Below are positions 8,567-17,077 of a stretch of DNA of 64,000 nucleotides, piece by piece (position 1 is the stretch's first letter; every line of letters starts with the position of its first letter). Under the pieces are notes generated by a model. It ran no database searches. It saw nothing but the letters and a program-made list of their open reading frames with translations, and had not been told where the DNA came from. Source of the stretch: Thermotogota bacterium. GTDB lineage: Bacteria; Thermotogota; Thermotogae; Petrotogales; Petrotogaceae. A program made the position numbers and the translations under genes. The stretch spans positions 124,001 to 188,000 of the forward strand of contig JAKOZG010000027.1 of assembly GCA_029780115.1 (NCBI GenBank), written 5' to 3'.

Positions 8567-8592
8567 AAAAGGGGATAAAAATCCCCTTTTAA
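8567..8592 (-). terminator. Rho-independent terminator of the por operon
   Basis: Stem AAAAGGGGAT (8567-8576) / ATCCCCTTTT (8581-8590) with a 4-nt loop. On the minus strand the stem ends in a run of T. It lies just after the porB stop (8610). Confidence 0.82.
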
Positions 8593-8609
8593 TGAAAAAG
8601 AACTTTGAC

Positions 8610-9587
8610 TTAAATTTTTGTTCTAAGAGGCTTGTCTTTTGTTAATTCTTCAAGGGCAAGCAATCTATCCCATTTGGCATTCACATAATTTTGTAATTCT
8701 TCTAATATTTCGTTGGCGTCAGGTCTCTTCATTAGTTTGTTGTATCTACCTAGTTTTGTAATATATTCTTTAACTGGTTTGAAAGTTTTAGGTTTTTTGG
8801 TAACCTTGTAGACTCCCATGTTATATTCCCACAAAGGCCAATATTTGGTCTCAACAGCTAATTTAGTGACTTCGACTCCAGAATCATCAGGTATTCTCCA
8901 GAATCTCACACAAGGAGCCAATACAGCAATGAAAGCAGGGCCACGGAATTCGAGAGCTTGTTGCATTTTTCTCATAAAATCCCAAGGTTCTGAAGTGACA
9001 GCTGTTGCTGCATAGACTCCTTCATGACCAGCTACTATATCAACAATACTTTTTTTTAACTGCAATTTTCCGGAGGAAGCTTTACCTATAGGTTCTGTTG
9101 TTGAATCTGCACCAGGAGGTGTGGAACCAGACCTTTGGTTACCAGTGTTCATATATCCTTCGTTGTCATAGAGGATATAAACAAAATCATGTCCTCTTTC
9201 TATGGCACCAGAAAGAGATTGCAAACCTATATCATATGTGCCTCCATCTCCTCCAATTGCTATAAACTTGATTTTATCGTTATCGATTTTCTTTCTGTTC
9301 TTTAAGGATCTATATGCCGCTTCTGCTCCTGAAATAGTTGCTGCAACATTTTCAAATGCATTGTGTATGTAAGGTACATTCCAAGATGTGTAAGGAAATA
9401 TTGTTGTTGATACTTCTAAACATCCTGTAGCAACTCCTACAACGGGTTCATATCCTAAGCTTTTAGCAGCAAGTGTAGCCCAGTTTGCAACCATTGGGGC
9501 GTTACAACCTGGACAAAGCCTATGCCCTTGGGTAAAAGCCCAATCATTATTTTCAACGTAATCCACTAAATCTCTTATATTAGGCAC
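8610..9587 (-). CDS. porB: Pyruvate:ferredoxin oxidoreductase, beta subunit
   Basis: 325 aa, the thiamine-diphosphate subunit of four-subunit PFOR, which converts pyruvate plus CoA to acetyl-CoA and CO2 while reducing ferredoxin. Visible motifs: GHRLCPGCNAP (about residues 20-30) and ATGCLE (about 54-58) supply cysteines of the proximal 4Fe-4S cluster, with a further cysteine in LAPCVRFW; the thiamine-diphosphate motif runs from IGGDGGTYDIGLQS (about 111-124) to DNEGYMNTGNQRS. Length is normal. It is last in the operon, 16 nt after porA, and a terminator follows. A 2-oxoacid specificity other than pyruvate (2-ketoisovalerate) is possible but the neighbouring gene order is the known Thermotoga PFOR order. 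Confidence 0.94.
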   Translation of the reverse strand: MPNIRDLVDYVENNDWAFTQGHRLCPGCNAPMVANWATLAAKSLGYEPVVGVATGCLEVSTTIFPYTSWNVPYIHNAFENVAATISGAEAAYRSLKNRKKIDNDKIKFIAIGGDGGTYDIGLQSLSGAIERGHDFVYILYDNEGYMNTGNQRSGSTPPGADSTTEPIGKASSGKLQLKKSIVDIVAGHEGVYAATAVTSEPWDFMRKMQQALEFRGPAFIAVLAPCVRFWRIPDDSGVEVTKLAVETKYWPLWEYNMGVYKVTKKPKTFKPVKEYITKLGRYNKLMKRPDANEILEELQNYVNAKWDRLLALEELTKDKPLRTKI

Positions 9588-9603
9588 AATTGTCCACCTC
9601 CAA

Positions 9604-10773
9604 TTATTCTCTTAGTCCTAAATATCTTTGTTCGTCAGCGACTAAATTATCATTAAACGCGTCTTCAAAGGCCTGTCTTATCATTTTAGGAGATGTGTTT
9701 CTTCCTCCTAAACCATAAATATAAGAACCAAGCTTCGGTCTTGAAGGTACTTCATATAATGCAGACTTTATTAATGAATATAAAGGAGCTTCCTTACCAA
9801 AGGACATAGCTCTATCAAGTATAACTACTCCTTTGCGACCGTTTAAAGCCTTTTGGAATTCTTTTTTTGGAAACGGTGTGAATACCTGAGGCTTAATTAA
9901 ACCAACTTTTTTTCCCTCTTCTCTCAACTCATCTACAACATATTTTGCTGTAGATGCTGTTGAGTTCATTACTACCATTATATAGTCAGCATCATCTGTT
10001 TTATATAAATCAAGAAAATCATATTTTCTGCCTGAAATTTTTGCAAACTCTTCAAAAACTTTTGGTAGTTCTTCATAAGCATTATTCATAGCCTCTTCCT
10101 GTTGTCTGTGATGTTCAAAATAATAATCGAATAGATCTACAGGTCCGAAGGTAACAGGATTTTCGGTATCAAGAAGAGAATATTTTGGATTCCAAGTTCC
10201 CACGAACTCTTTTACTACTTCGTCGTCCAGCATTTCAAAGCTTTCGACACCATGCGAAGTTATAAATCCATCTAAATTAACCATAGCTGGAAGCAAAACA
10301 TTTTCTTTTTCAGCCAATTTAGTAGCAATTATCGTAAAATCGTAAGCTTCTTGATGGTTCTCTGTAAAAAATTGAATCCATCCTGAATCTCTGGCCAACA
10401 TTGCATCAGAATGGTCACAATGAATGTTCAACGGCCCAGAAAGGGCTCTATTTACAAGAGGCATTATAATTGGTAATCTATATGAAGCAGCAATATATAC
10501 GATTTCTATCATTAAAGCTAAACCATTAGCAGCAGTTGCAGTCATAGTTCTAGCACCTGCAGCAGCAGCCCCTACAACAGCACTCATAGCTGAATGTTCA
10601 GATTCAACTGGGACTAATATCGTATCAACCATTCCATCTGCTACAAATGTTGCATAATATTCGACCACAGGTGTTTGTGGAGTGATTGGATAGGCTGCAA
10701 CAACATCAGGATTAATTTGTCTCATCGCTTGAGCTACAGCGTGAGCTCCTGTAACAGTTAATTTTACAGGCAT
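9604..10773 (-). CDS. porA: Pyruvate:ferredoxin oxidoreductase, alpha subunit
   Basis: 389 aa. The N-terminal half is the pyrimidine-binding 2-oxoacid oxidoreductase domain: TGAHAVAQAMRQINPDVVAA, then YPITPQTPVVEYYA (the YPITPxTP signature, about residues 27-40), then VESEHSAMSAVVGAAAAGAR. The C-terminal domain (from about 265) begins YIMVVMNSTAST and includes GVVILDRAMSFG, which is the CoA-side domain II. Together with porB it forms the catalytic core. It sits 15 nt downstream of porD and 16 nt upstream of porB, with GGAGG upstream of its ATG. No unusual features. Confidence 0.94.
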   Translation of the reverse strand: MPVKLTVTGAHAVAQAMRQINPDVVAAYPITPQTPVVEYYATFVADGMVDTILVPVESEHSAMSAVVGAAAAGARTMTATAANGLALMIEIVYIAASYRLPIIMPLVNRALSGPLNIHCDHSDAMLARDSGWIQFFTENHQEAYDFTIIATKLAEKENVLLPAMVNLDGFITSHGVESFEMLDDEVVKEFVGTWNPKYSLLDTENPVTFGPVDLFDYYFEHHRQQEEAMNNAYEELPKVFEEFAKISGRKYDFLDLYKTDDADYIMVVMNSTASTAKYVVDELREEGKKVGLIKPQVFTPFPKKEFQKALNGRKGVVILDRAMSFGKEAPLYSLIKSALYEVPSRPKLGSYIYGLGGRNTSPKMIRQAFEDAFNDNLVADEQRYLGLRE

Positions 10774-10788
10774 TTATCTTAACCTCCT

Positions 10789-11097
10789 TTATTCGTCAAT
10801 AAATTCTGATTCTGGTTTCATTACAATCGCGTTAACTGGACAAACCGCTGCACATACTCCGCAGCCTTTACAATATTCCATCTTGAATTCTCCAAGTTTC
10901 ATTCTTTTACCTTCGATACTACCCTCTATTGACATATCGGGACAATATAGCCAACATTGCATACAATTTATGCACACTTCTCTATCAATCACTGGCCTTG
11001 AAACTCTCCATTCACCAGTTTTATATAGTCTAGAAGTAGCTGGTTTGTCAATAACCCCACCAATGGGAATTTCCTTCCATCCTTTAAGGTTACTCAC
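10789..11097 (-). CDS. porD: Pyruvate:ferredoxin oxidoreductase, delta (ferredoxin-like) subunit
   Basis: 102 aa. Two complete 4Fe-4S motifs: CINCMQCWLYCPD (about residues 42-54) and CKGCGVCAAVCPVNA (about 75-89). These pass electrons from the core to free ferredoxin. The start is GTG at 11097, a few nt after a GGAGGTGAAG sequence, and it overlaps the porC stop by 8 nt, so translation is probably coupled. Length and cysteine spacing are normal for the two-cluster delta subunit. Confidence 0.94.
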   Translation of the reverse strand: MSNLKGWKEIPIGGVIDKPATSRLYKTGEWRVSRPVIDREVCINCMQCWLYCPDMSIEGSIEGKRMKLGEFKMEYCKGCGVCAAVCPVNAIVMKPESEFIDE

Positions 11098-11665
11098 TAA
11101 ACTTCACCTCCTGGTATCCTCTTTCTAATGCCCTGATGTTAGCTTGTACAACTGCTTCGGAAAATTTTCTAGCAAATGCTGCTCTTATCCTTTGTTTTAC
11201 CGCATCCATGGGAACAATATCAGTTGCTCTAATTAATGCTCCTATCATGGCAGTGTTTGGAATTGGACGTCCTAATTCTTCTAAAGCAATTTCAGTAGCT
11301 GGAACTAGCCCTATTTTACCTTTAAATTTTGTTAACTTCCTAACTTCTTCGATACTTCTTGTAGTATTTACCAGTAACAATTTATCCTCTTTTAGTCCAC
11401 TGGTAATCTCCGGATTTTTCAAAAGAGTGTCATCAATTACACATACGACATCTGGAGTTTCTATGTCACTTCGAAGCCTAATTGGGACATCCGCGATTCT
11501 GTTGAATGCTTTCATAGGAGCGCCTGTTCTTTCGGCTCCATATTCTGGAAATGAAGTTGAATACTTTCCAGATTCCTCTGCAGCTTCTGTTAAAAATTGA
11601 GAAGCACTTTTAGCTCCTTGTCCAGCTCTTCCATGCCATCTTATTTCAAAATATTTTTCAGGCAC
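11090..11665 (-). CDS. porC: Pyruvate:ferredoxin oxidoreductase, gamma subunit
   Basis: 191 aa. Contains the gamma-domain opening EIRWHGRAGQGAKSASQFL (about residues 7-25), the SFPEYGAERTGAP loop (about 40-52) and the NTAMIGALIRAT helix near residue 136. The start is GTG 11665, six nt after AAAGGAGGAT. It is first of the four por genes (C-D-A-B), the arrangement known from Thermotoga maritima. Only 32 nt separate it from the upstream GH57 gene on the same strand, so it may be read through from that promoter; no separate promoter was evident in the gap. Confidence 0.93.
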   Translation of the reverse strand: MPEKYFEIRWHGRAGQGAKSASQFLTEAAEESGKYSTSFPEYGAERTGAPMKAFNRIADVPIRLRSDIETPDVVCVIDDTLLKNPEITSGLKEDKLLLVNTTRSIEEVRKLTKFKGKIGLVPATEIALEELGRPIPNTAMIGALIRATDIVPMDAVKQRIRAAFARKFSEAVVQANIRALERGYQEVKFSE

Positions 11666-11697
11666 TTGTTATCCTCCTTTCAATAGTGTGAATATTT

Positions 11698-13305
11698 TTA
11701 GTAATTGCTTGAAAAAATTTGGTAATCTAAATCTTTGAATATCCCATCTACCCATTCATAATAGCGTAATTTTTGCTCGTTTATTTTTCCCTCTTTAAGC
11801 ATTTTTTCTAATTCCAGAAAGCGGTTAACGCAGTTATTAATTTTCATTTTTGCATATTCAACTGTGGTATTTGTTGTCATTATGAAAGGCCAATCGCTTG
11901 ATTGCACTAAGAGAACTTCGCGAGCCATTTGATTCAATATTCTTCTTTCTAAAGTGGAAGGATTTTCAAAGGTATTAGCCCACCAAATCATTCTTTCAGT
12001 TATTTCATAAATATGCCTATATATCCAGCTATTTGAAAAATTTAACCATACATCATGGTAACCTTGAGCTCCCCAAGAAGATTCGGCCGGGGTAACTATT
12101 TGGACATTTTCTATAGTATCTAATATTTCTGATGGGGTATGAGTTTCTAAATAATCATTTTCGGCTAGGATTCTGAAAAGCTGTTCTAAAAACATAGGAC
12201 CTTCATACCACCAATGACCAAATAATTCAGCGTCAAAAGGTGCGACAATTATAGGAATTTGATTTTCTAAGCCACTTGTAAGTCTTTCTACTTGAGACAT
12301 TTTTTTTAGTATAAAATCTTTTGAATGTTCTTTTGCAGCTTCTTTTGCTTCTTTAAGATCATACAATTCTTTTTTATCTAAGGGAAGAGATTTATCTGTT
12401 ACTCTATAATATTTAATACCAGTATTGCATCGAGTACCACTTTTATCTATATAAGGTTTTATATATTCTTCTTCTCTCTCAAAACCTATATCTTTGTAAA
12501 ATTCCCTATATCTAGGATCCCCAGGATAACCTACTTCTGAGCTCCATATTTGTTCACTTGATTCAGGATCTCTAGCAAACACAAAAACTCCATTGGGGGT
12601 GATAACAGGTCTATAGACTCCATATCTGGGAGGAGGGGAAGCATAGAGAAATGCATGAGAATCGACAAAAAAATATTCAATCTTTTCTTCACGAAAATAT
12701 TTATCTAGTCCATCAAAATAAGCGCACTCAGCTGACCACATACCTCTGGGGCGTTTTCCAAAATTTTTTTCAAAAGTTGAAATAGCTACCTTTAACTGGG
12801 CTCTTATGGCTTCCGGATACTCCTTGTAAAAAGGTAAATATGAATGGGTTCCATTACATGTTATCACTTCGATGTAACCTTTATCTTGAAATTCTTTGAA
12901 GGCTTTCAGAATATTCTGACTATATTGATCATAATATATTTCCATAGCATCGATAAACTCTTGCCTATAATGAATAGCAGTTTGCCATTTTTTCCAATTT
13001 TCATTTTTAGTTCTTTGAACTTCTTTTTCTGATAACTCTATTAATTTAGAAAGATGCTTTAAATATTTCGCTTGTAAACTATTTGAAGTAAGCATTTCAA
13101 TCAAAGGAGGAGAAAAACTTATAGTTAATTTAAAAGGGATCTGATCCTTCTCGAGAGATTTAAATACTTTTATCAAAGGAATATAAGTCTCTGTAATTGC
13201 TTCAAATAACCAACGTTCTTCCAGAAATTCTTCAAAATCGGGGTGATGGATGTATGGCAAATGTGCATGTAAAACTAACAATAAGTTACCTTTGATTTGG
13301 AACAT
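11698..13305 (-). CDS. Glycoside hydrolase family 57 protein (probable 1,4-alpha-glucan branching enzyme, AmyC-like)
   Basis: 535 aa. GH57 signatures in order: LVLHAHLPYIHHPDFEE at the start, GMWSAECAYFDGLDKYF near residue 187 (E in AEC is the presumed nucleophile), VAPFDAELFGHWWYEGP near residue 348 (D is the presumed acid/base), then a helical C-terminal DUF1957-type region with PAESSWGAQGYHDVW. This layout and length match branching enzymes such as the Thermotoga AmyC group, which make alpha-1,6 branches in storage glucan; an amylase activity is the alternative. The ATG overlaps the upstream DUF4912 gene by 20 nt. Cytoplasmic, since no signal peptide is seen. Confidence 0.88.
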   Translation of the reverse strand: MFQIKGNLLLVLHAHLPYIHHPDFEEFLEERWLFEAITETYIPLIKVFKSLEKDQIPFKLTISFSPPLIEMLTSNSLQAKYLKHLSKLIELSEKEVQRTKNENWKKWQTAIHYRQEFIDAMEIYYDQYSQNILKAFKEFQDKGYIEVITCNGTHSYLPFYKEYPEAIRAQLKVAISTFEKNFGKRPRGMWSAECAYFDGLDKYFREEKIEYFFVDSHAFLYASPPPRYGVYRPVITPNGVFVFARDPESSEQIWSSEVGYPGDPRYREFYKDIGFEREEEYIKPYIDKSGTRCNTGIKYYRVTDKSLPLDKKELYDLKEAKEAAKEHSKDFILKKMSQVERLTSGLENQIPIIVAPFDAELFGHWWYEGPMFLEQLFRILAENDYLETHTPSEILDTIENVQIVTPAESSWGAQGYHDVWLNFSNSWIYRHIYEITERMIWWANTFENPSTLERRILNQMAREVLLVQSSDWPFIMTTNTTVEYAKMKINNCVNRFLELEKMLKEGKINEQKLRYYEWVDGIFKDLDYQIFSSNY

Positions 13306-14083
13306 TTTGGGAACCTCCGTCAGAGATGAAGGGGAAAAGTAACCTTCTGTTATTAATGTTTATTTTACTGCTAACTTTAGTTAATTGTGTATATTTCTCT
13401 TCTGTATGTTTGCTTTCTTTTTCTTCAACAATGATTTCTTTACCTTTTAATCTTAACCATTTCTCTTTTTCAAATTGTTTTTCAGAAGAACTAGGTGTTG
13501 TTACTTTATTTGATTCTAAAAGAGTTTTAAAAGAACCATTTTCATCGCTTGTTCCTATTTGAGCTACGTATGTTGAATTTTCTCTGGGAACATGAAAGAA
13601 ATAATCGGATATAGTGTCTAATATAATCTTTTCTTCAAAAACATCTTCTTTTTTTATTTCTTTTTCTGTCGGAACTTCTGTTAATCTAAGAGATAATTCT
13701 GATTTATTTAATTTTTTGAGTCGTTCTTTTGTCTTCTCAGAAAAATCCCAATAAGTATAAACCCAGCGAGGATTAACAGGGATTAATTTTATTTTGTCTT
13801 TGTTGTAAGTTTTAGGTGGTTCCCCTTGAGATAATTCAAAAATCTGCTTTTTTTCTTGCGGATATTTTTTGGTGGTAGCAATCTCCTGTTTGTAAGAATC
13901 AATTTCTAATGATTTTTCAATTTTTTCAATTTCTTTCAAGATAAGTTTTAGGATTTCTTTCTTTTTCATATTTCTTTTTAGTTTTATACCCAAATTCTTT
14001 GCTATATTTCTTAGCTCTTGAATGGTTGGTTCTTCAGCTTTGAAAGTGTTTAGTAGTTTTTTATCTACTTTTTTTGTTTTCAA
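13286..14083 (-). CDS. DUF4912-domain protein with N-terminal Rho/SAP-like helical module
   Basis: 265 aa from the TTG at 14083, which lies 8 nt after GGGGG; an upstream in-frame start at 14143 has no ribosome site. The N-terminal 45 residues (ELRNIAKNLGIKLKRNMKKK then EILKLILKEIEK) look like a SAP/Rho-N type helix-extended-helix module. After a charged linker, PVNPRWVYTYWDFSEKTKERL begins the DUF4912 domain, ending with YFFHVPRENSTYVAQIGT. DUF4912 proteins are often found beside GH57 branching enzymes in bacteria, as here (20-nt overlap), which suggests a linked role in glucan metabolism; that is inference, and no catalytic residues are evident. Confidence 0.75.
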   Translation of the reverse strand: MKTKKVDKKLLNTFKAEEPTIQELRNIAKNLGIKLKRNMKKKEILKLILKEIEKIEKSLEIDSYKQEIATTKKYPQEKKQIFELSQGEPPKTYNKDKIKLIPVNPRWVYTYWDFSEKTKERLKKLNKSELSLRLTEVPTEKEIKKEDVFEEKIILDTISDYFFHVPRENSTYVAQIGTSDENGSFKTLLESNKVTTPSSSEKQFEKEKWLRLKGKEIIVEEKESKHTEEKYTQLTKVSSKININNRRLLFPFISDGGSQNVPNQR

Positions 14084-14273
14084 GAATAAAACCCCCTTAA
14101 AAAATTTATTAACATTAAGGGTATAATTTATTAAAACTTTCACATTTCTAAAAAAGGTTATAATGGTTTTACAATATATTTTATCACAAAATTAATTAAG
14201 AACATATCGATTATTTATTAATTTTATGATATTCAACTTAAATAAAAATTAGAGGGAAATTTACAAAATCGTG

Positions 14274-14302
14274 TTGACAAAAATATATCATTGTGATATT
14301 AT
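14274..14302 (+). promoter_or_regulatory. Sigma-70 promoter of the four-tRNA operon
   Basis: TTGACA 14274-14279, 17-nt spacer, TATTAT 14297-14302 (a TATAAT overlaps at 14302-14307), 16 nt before tRNA-Pro. Confidence 0.85.
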
Positions 14303-14318
14303 ATAATTCGATAGGGAA

Positions 14319-14394
14319 CGGAGCGTAGCGCAGTTGGGAGCGCGCCGGTCTTGGGCACCGGAGGTCGCTGGTTCAAGTCCAGTCGCTCCGACCA
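14319..14394 (+). tRNA. tRNA-Pro (anticodon TGG)
   Basis: Acceptor CGGAGCG/CGCTCCG, discriminator A, encoded CCA. Anticodon stem CCGGT/ACCGG encloses CTTGGGC, anticodon TGG. First of a four-tRNA operon. Confidence 0.97.
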
Positions 14395-14428
14395 TCTTCG
14401 AGTATTTTTAATTAATAATTTAATGATT

Positions 14429-14504
14429 GCGGCCGTAGCTCAACTGGTAGAGTATTGGCCTTCCAAGCCAAGGGTTGCGGGTTCGATCCCCGTCGGCCGC
14501 TCCA
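14429..14504 (+). tRNA. tRNA-Gly (anticodon TCC)
   Basis: Acceptor GCGGCCG/CGGCCGC, discriminator T, encoded CCA. Loop CTTCCAA gives anticodon TCC. The next tRNA begins at the very next base. Confidence 0.97.
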
Positions 14505-14580
14505 GCGCCTGTAGCTCAACGGATAGAGCATTGGATTTCTAATCCAAGGGTTGTGGGTTCGAGTCCCGCCAGGCGCACCA
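14505..14580 (+). tRNA. tRNA-Arg (anticodon TCT)
   Basis: Acceptor GCGCCTG/CAGGCGC, discriminator A, encoded CCA. Anticodon stem TTGGA/TCCAA with loop TTTCTAA gives TCT. No spacer from tRNA-Gly, so 5' processing must cut directly after its CCA. Confidence 0.96.
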
Positions 14581-14615
14581 GATGCATACATTTTGTTTGT
14601 AACAACAATTTAAAT

Positions 14616-14691
14616 GGTGGCTGTAGTTCAGTGGCAGAACGCCTGACTGTGACTCAGGATGTCGTGGGTTCAAATCCCACCAGCCACCCCA
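14616..14691 (+). tRNA. tRNA-His (anticodon GTG)
   Basis: Acceptor GTGGCTG/CAGCCAC with the extra G(-1) at 14616 encoded opposite C73, as usual in bacteria, and encoded CCA at 14689-14691. Loop CTGTGAC gives anticodon GTG. Confidence 0.97.
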
Positions 14692-14698
14692 TAAAATT

Positions 14699-14736
14699 AA
14701 AAACTCACGATATGCTTTCGTGAGTTTTTAATTTTT
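14699..14736. terminator. Bidirectional terminator between tRNA operon and L,D-transpeptidase gene
   Basis: Stem AAAAACTCACGA (14699-14710) / TCGTGAGTTTTT (14718-14729) followed by TTAATTTTT on the plus strand. It overlaps the last codons of the convergent minus-strand gene (stop at 14728). Confidence 0.85.
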
Positions 14737-15924
14737 ACTGTTATATACATAAACTTCTGTACCCAGAGAAGTTATAAAATCTATCTCTTCCACATCGAAA
14801 TTGAACATTCTAATACATCCATGTGATATTCTTTTTCCTATTTCCCATGGTTTAGTTGTTCCGTGAATTCCATATTGAGGGTTTGAAAGTTGTAGCCATC
14901 TTGTCCCCATTCCGTTAAGAAGCGATCCGGGGGGAATATATTCATCATACCAGTATAAAGCAGGATCCTTTTCTTTATATGATATCCTATAATATCCAGG
15001 TGGAGTGTAATCACTCATTCCTACTGCGACTACATAGGTTTTCAAGAGTTGATCATGAAAATAAAGGTACATCCTATTTTTTGAAAGATCTATTTCCAAG
15101 TGTATGGGGCTTTCAAAGTATTCAACTTTACCTATTTTTAAAGCCTGGCCAGGATAAATCAGAGAAGGATCTCTTAAATCATTTATGTTAACTAAATCTC
15201 CTGGAAGTACATTGTATTCTCTAGCAATTTTGTATAAACTTTCGCCTTTTTGAACTATATGGTATCCAAAAATTTCATATTTTTGTTGAGGTTTTAAAAT
15301 ATTTTCAGTGATAACTACTTCATTTACCTTCAAGAAAGGAGTTTCAACTTTGAAATATATACCATACCTGTTTCTAAAAATAAACTCAGCTCGATAAAGA
15401 CCATCTTTAAAATATTTTAAAGAGTTTAAAAAATCTTCTTCGCTTTCAAATTCTTTATCATCGATATTGATATCAATCAAGTATAAAGAGTTTTTTGGAT
15501 AATAATCTAAGTAATATTCATACCCATTTATTCCAATCGACGTTGTAATTTCTATTTTTATTTCAGGTGTAAAATCATCTTTTACTAGAAAATTGTTAAA
15601 AAATTGGGAAACATATTGCCCATATTTGTCTGTTGAAGATACTAAGAAAGAATAAACATCTCCAGAGTAAGAATTTAAGTTGACATAGAAACTGTACACG
15701 TTTTCTCTAACTCGTGTAACAATTAATTTTTTTCGTATTCCTCCATCATATATGTAAACATCGGGAATACTTTGCAACTCTAAAAGACTTTCCACATTAA
15801 TTTTAACAGTATTTTTTGATTGGTCATATTCACTCGGATACATTAAAAAGTAATTTTCAGCAAAACTTATTATAGACATAATCAATAATAAGAGCAGCAA
15901 TAATTCTCTTATGATTTTTTTCAA
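14728..15924 (-). CDS. LysM-containing L,D-transpeptidase (YkuD family), exported
   Basis: 398 aa. Starting at TTG 15924 gives KKIIRELLLLLLLIMSIISF, a clear signal peptide; GGGGAGGA precedes it by 8 nt, whereas the ATG at 15942 itself overlaps that ribosome site. A LysM motif follows (YHIVQKGESLYKIAREYNVL, about residues 224-243; IYPGQALKIG), then the YkuD domain with PPGYYRI, QYGIHGTTKPWEIGK and the catalytic HGCIRM cysteine near residue 372. Family knowledge: it forms 3-3 cross-links in peptidoglycan or attaches proteins to it. It ends a long operon and overlaps coaBC by 68 nt, an unusually large overlap. Confidence 0.88.
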   Translation of the reverse strand: MKKIIRELLLLLLLIMSIISFAENYFLMYPSEYDQSKNTVKINVESLLELQSIPDVYIYDGGIRKKLIVTRVRENVYSFYVNLNSYSGDVYSFLVSSTDKYGQYVSQFFNNFLVKDDFTPEIKIEITTSIGINGYEYYLDYYPKNSLYLIDINIDDKEFESEEDFLNSLKYFKDGLYRAEFIFRNRYGIYFKVETPFLKVNEVVITENILKPQQKYEIFGYHIVQKGESLYKIAREYNVLPGDLVNINDLRDPSLIYPGQALKIGKVEYFESPIHLEIDLSKNRMYLYFHDQLLKTYVVAVGMSDYTPPGYYRISYKEKDPALYWYDEYIPPGSLLNGMGTRWLQLSNPQYGIHGTTKPWEIGKRISHGCIRMFNFDVEEIDFITSLGTEVYVYNSKN

Positions 15925-17059
15925 GTCGATATTCCTCCCCATAACTATAAACGATTACCTCATTCTCATCAGATTCAAATCCTATATCTTTTCTTGAGAC
16001 ATCGTTTACAATAATCATATCTAATTTTTTTTCTTTTAACTTTTTTTTGGCGTACTCTTCATGGTTTTGGGTTTCTGCAGCAAAACCTATTAAAATTTGA
16101 TTTTCTCTTTTTTTTTCTCCTAATTCTTTTAAGATATCGGGATTTTTTTCTAGTTCAAGAACTAGAACGTCATCTTTTTTGAGTTTTTGAGCAGAGAAAT
16201 TTTTAATTCTAAAATCACCCACTGCTGCGCTCATAATAATTATATCACTATTTTCTGAGTAAGTTACCATTACTTTTTCCATGTCGATAGCACTTTCAAC
16301 GGGGATGAAATTTTTTACCAATGAAGGAGCTGTTAAATTTGTAGGACCAGAAACGAGGGTAACGTCTGCGCCCCTACAAGCAAATTCCCTTGCTAGTTCA
16401 TATCCCATCTTTCCACTAGATCTATTAGTAATGTACCTCACTGGGTCTATTTTTTCAACAGTAGGTCCAGCACTAATTAATACCTTCTTATTTAGAAAAT
16501 CCTTTTTACAAAGCAAATATTCAGCATATTCTAAAATTCTGTCATTATCAGGATAACGACCTTTTCCAATTTCTCCATCTGCAAGATGTCCGACTTCAGG
16601 TTCAATAATGGTCCATCCATCGGCTTCTAAGATTTTTAAATTTCTTTGTAAGGCTTTATTTTCATACATTCTTACGTTCATTGTAGGAACAATAAGTTTA
16701 CTTTCTTTTGCAAAAGCTATAGCAGTAGAAGTAAGTAAATCGTTACTTATTCCACATGAAATTTTTGCAATGATATTCGCTGTTGCCGGGGCAACAATAA
16801 AAAGATCTGCCCAGTTAGAAAGCTCTGTATGAGGTATCCATCCTCCTTTCACATCGAAGGAAGAATAATATACATCGCAATTACCTACAGCAGAAAAAAT
16901 TTGATCTGATACCCAATTTTTGGCATTCTTGGTCATAATAACCTTCAAGTTGAGGTTCATTTTTCTCAATTTTGAAACCAAATCCACAGCTTTATAAATA
17001 GCGATTCCACTTGATACACCAATAAGAATGTTTTTGTTTTCTAGATAGGGATATTTCAT
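15857..17059 (-). CDS. coaBC: Bifunctional phosphopantothenoylcysteine decarboxylase/ligase
   Basis: 400 aa. The CoaC flavoprotein half begins ILIGVSSGIAIYKAVDLVSK (about residues 11-30) and includes VAPATANIIAKISCGISNDL and the substrate-binding PTMNVRMYENK (PxMNxxM) near residue 125. The CoaB ligase half starts near residue 190 with VLISAGPTVEKIDPVRYITN and SSGKMGYELA, and includes AAVGDFR and IGFAAET. Together they turn 4'-phosphopantothenate and cysteine, with CTP, into 4'-phosphopantetheine for CoA. Full normal length. It lies 18 nt after gltX on the same strand. Confidence 0.94.
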   Translation of the reverse strand: MKYPYLENKNILIGVSSGIAIYKAVDLVSKLRKMNLNLKVIMTKNAKNWVSDQIFSAVGNCDVYYSSFDVKGGWIPHTELSNWADLFIVAPATANIIAKISCGISNDLLTSTAIAFAKESKLIVPTMNVRMYENKALQRNLKILEADGWTIIEPEVGHLADGEIGKGRYPDNDRILEYAEYLLCKKDFLNKKVLISAGPTVEKIDPVRYITNRSSGKMGYELAREFACRGADVTLVSGPTNLTAPSLVKNFIPVESAIDMEKVMVTYSENSDIIIMSAAVGDFRIKNFSAQKLKKDDVLVLELEKNPDILKELGEKKRENQILIGFAAETQNHEEYAKKKLKEKKLDMIIVNDVSRKDIGFESDENEVIVYSYGEEYRLEKNHKRIIAALIIDYVYNKFC

Positions 17060-17077
17060 GTAACTTCCCTCTTTCGA

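Noticed and set aside
14043-14143. Longer DUF4912 protein starting at 14143
   Set aside because: No ribosome site there, while the TTG at 14083 follows GGGGG at a good distance and begins a sensible protein.
14351-14723. Two open frames across the tRNA Pro-Gly-Arg-His cluster
   Set aside because: They are translations of tRNA genes (typical 'VAQLVEYW' and 'SSVAERL' artefact peptides).
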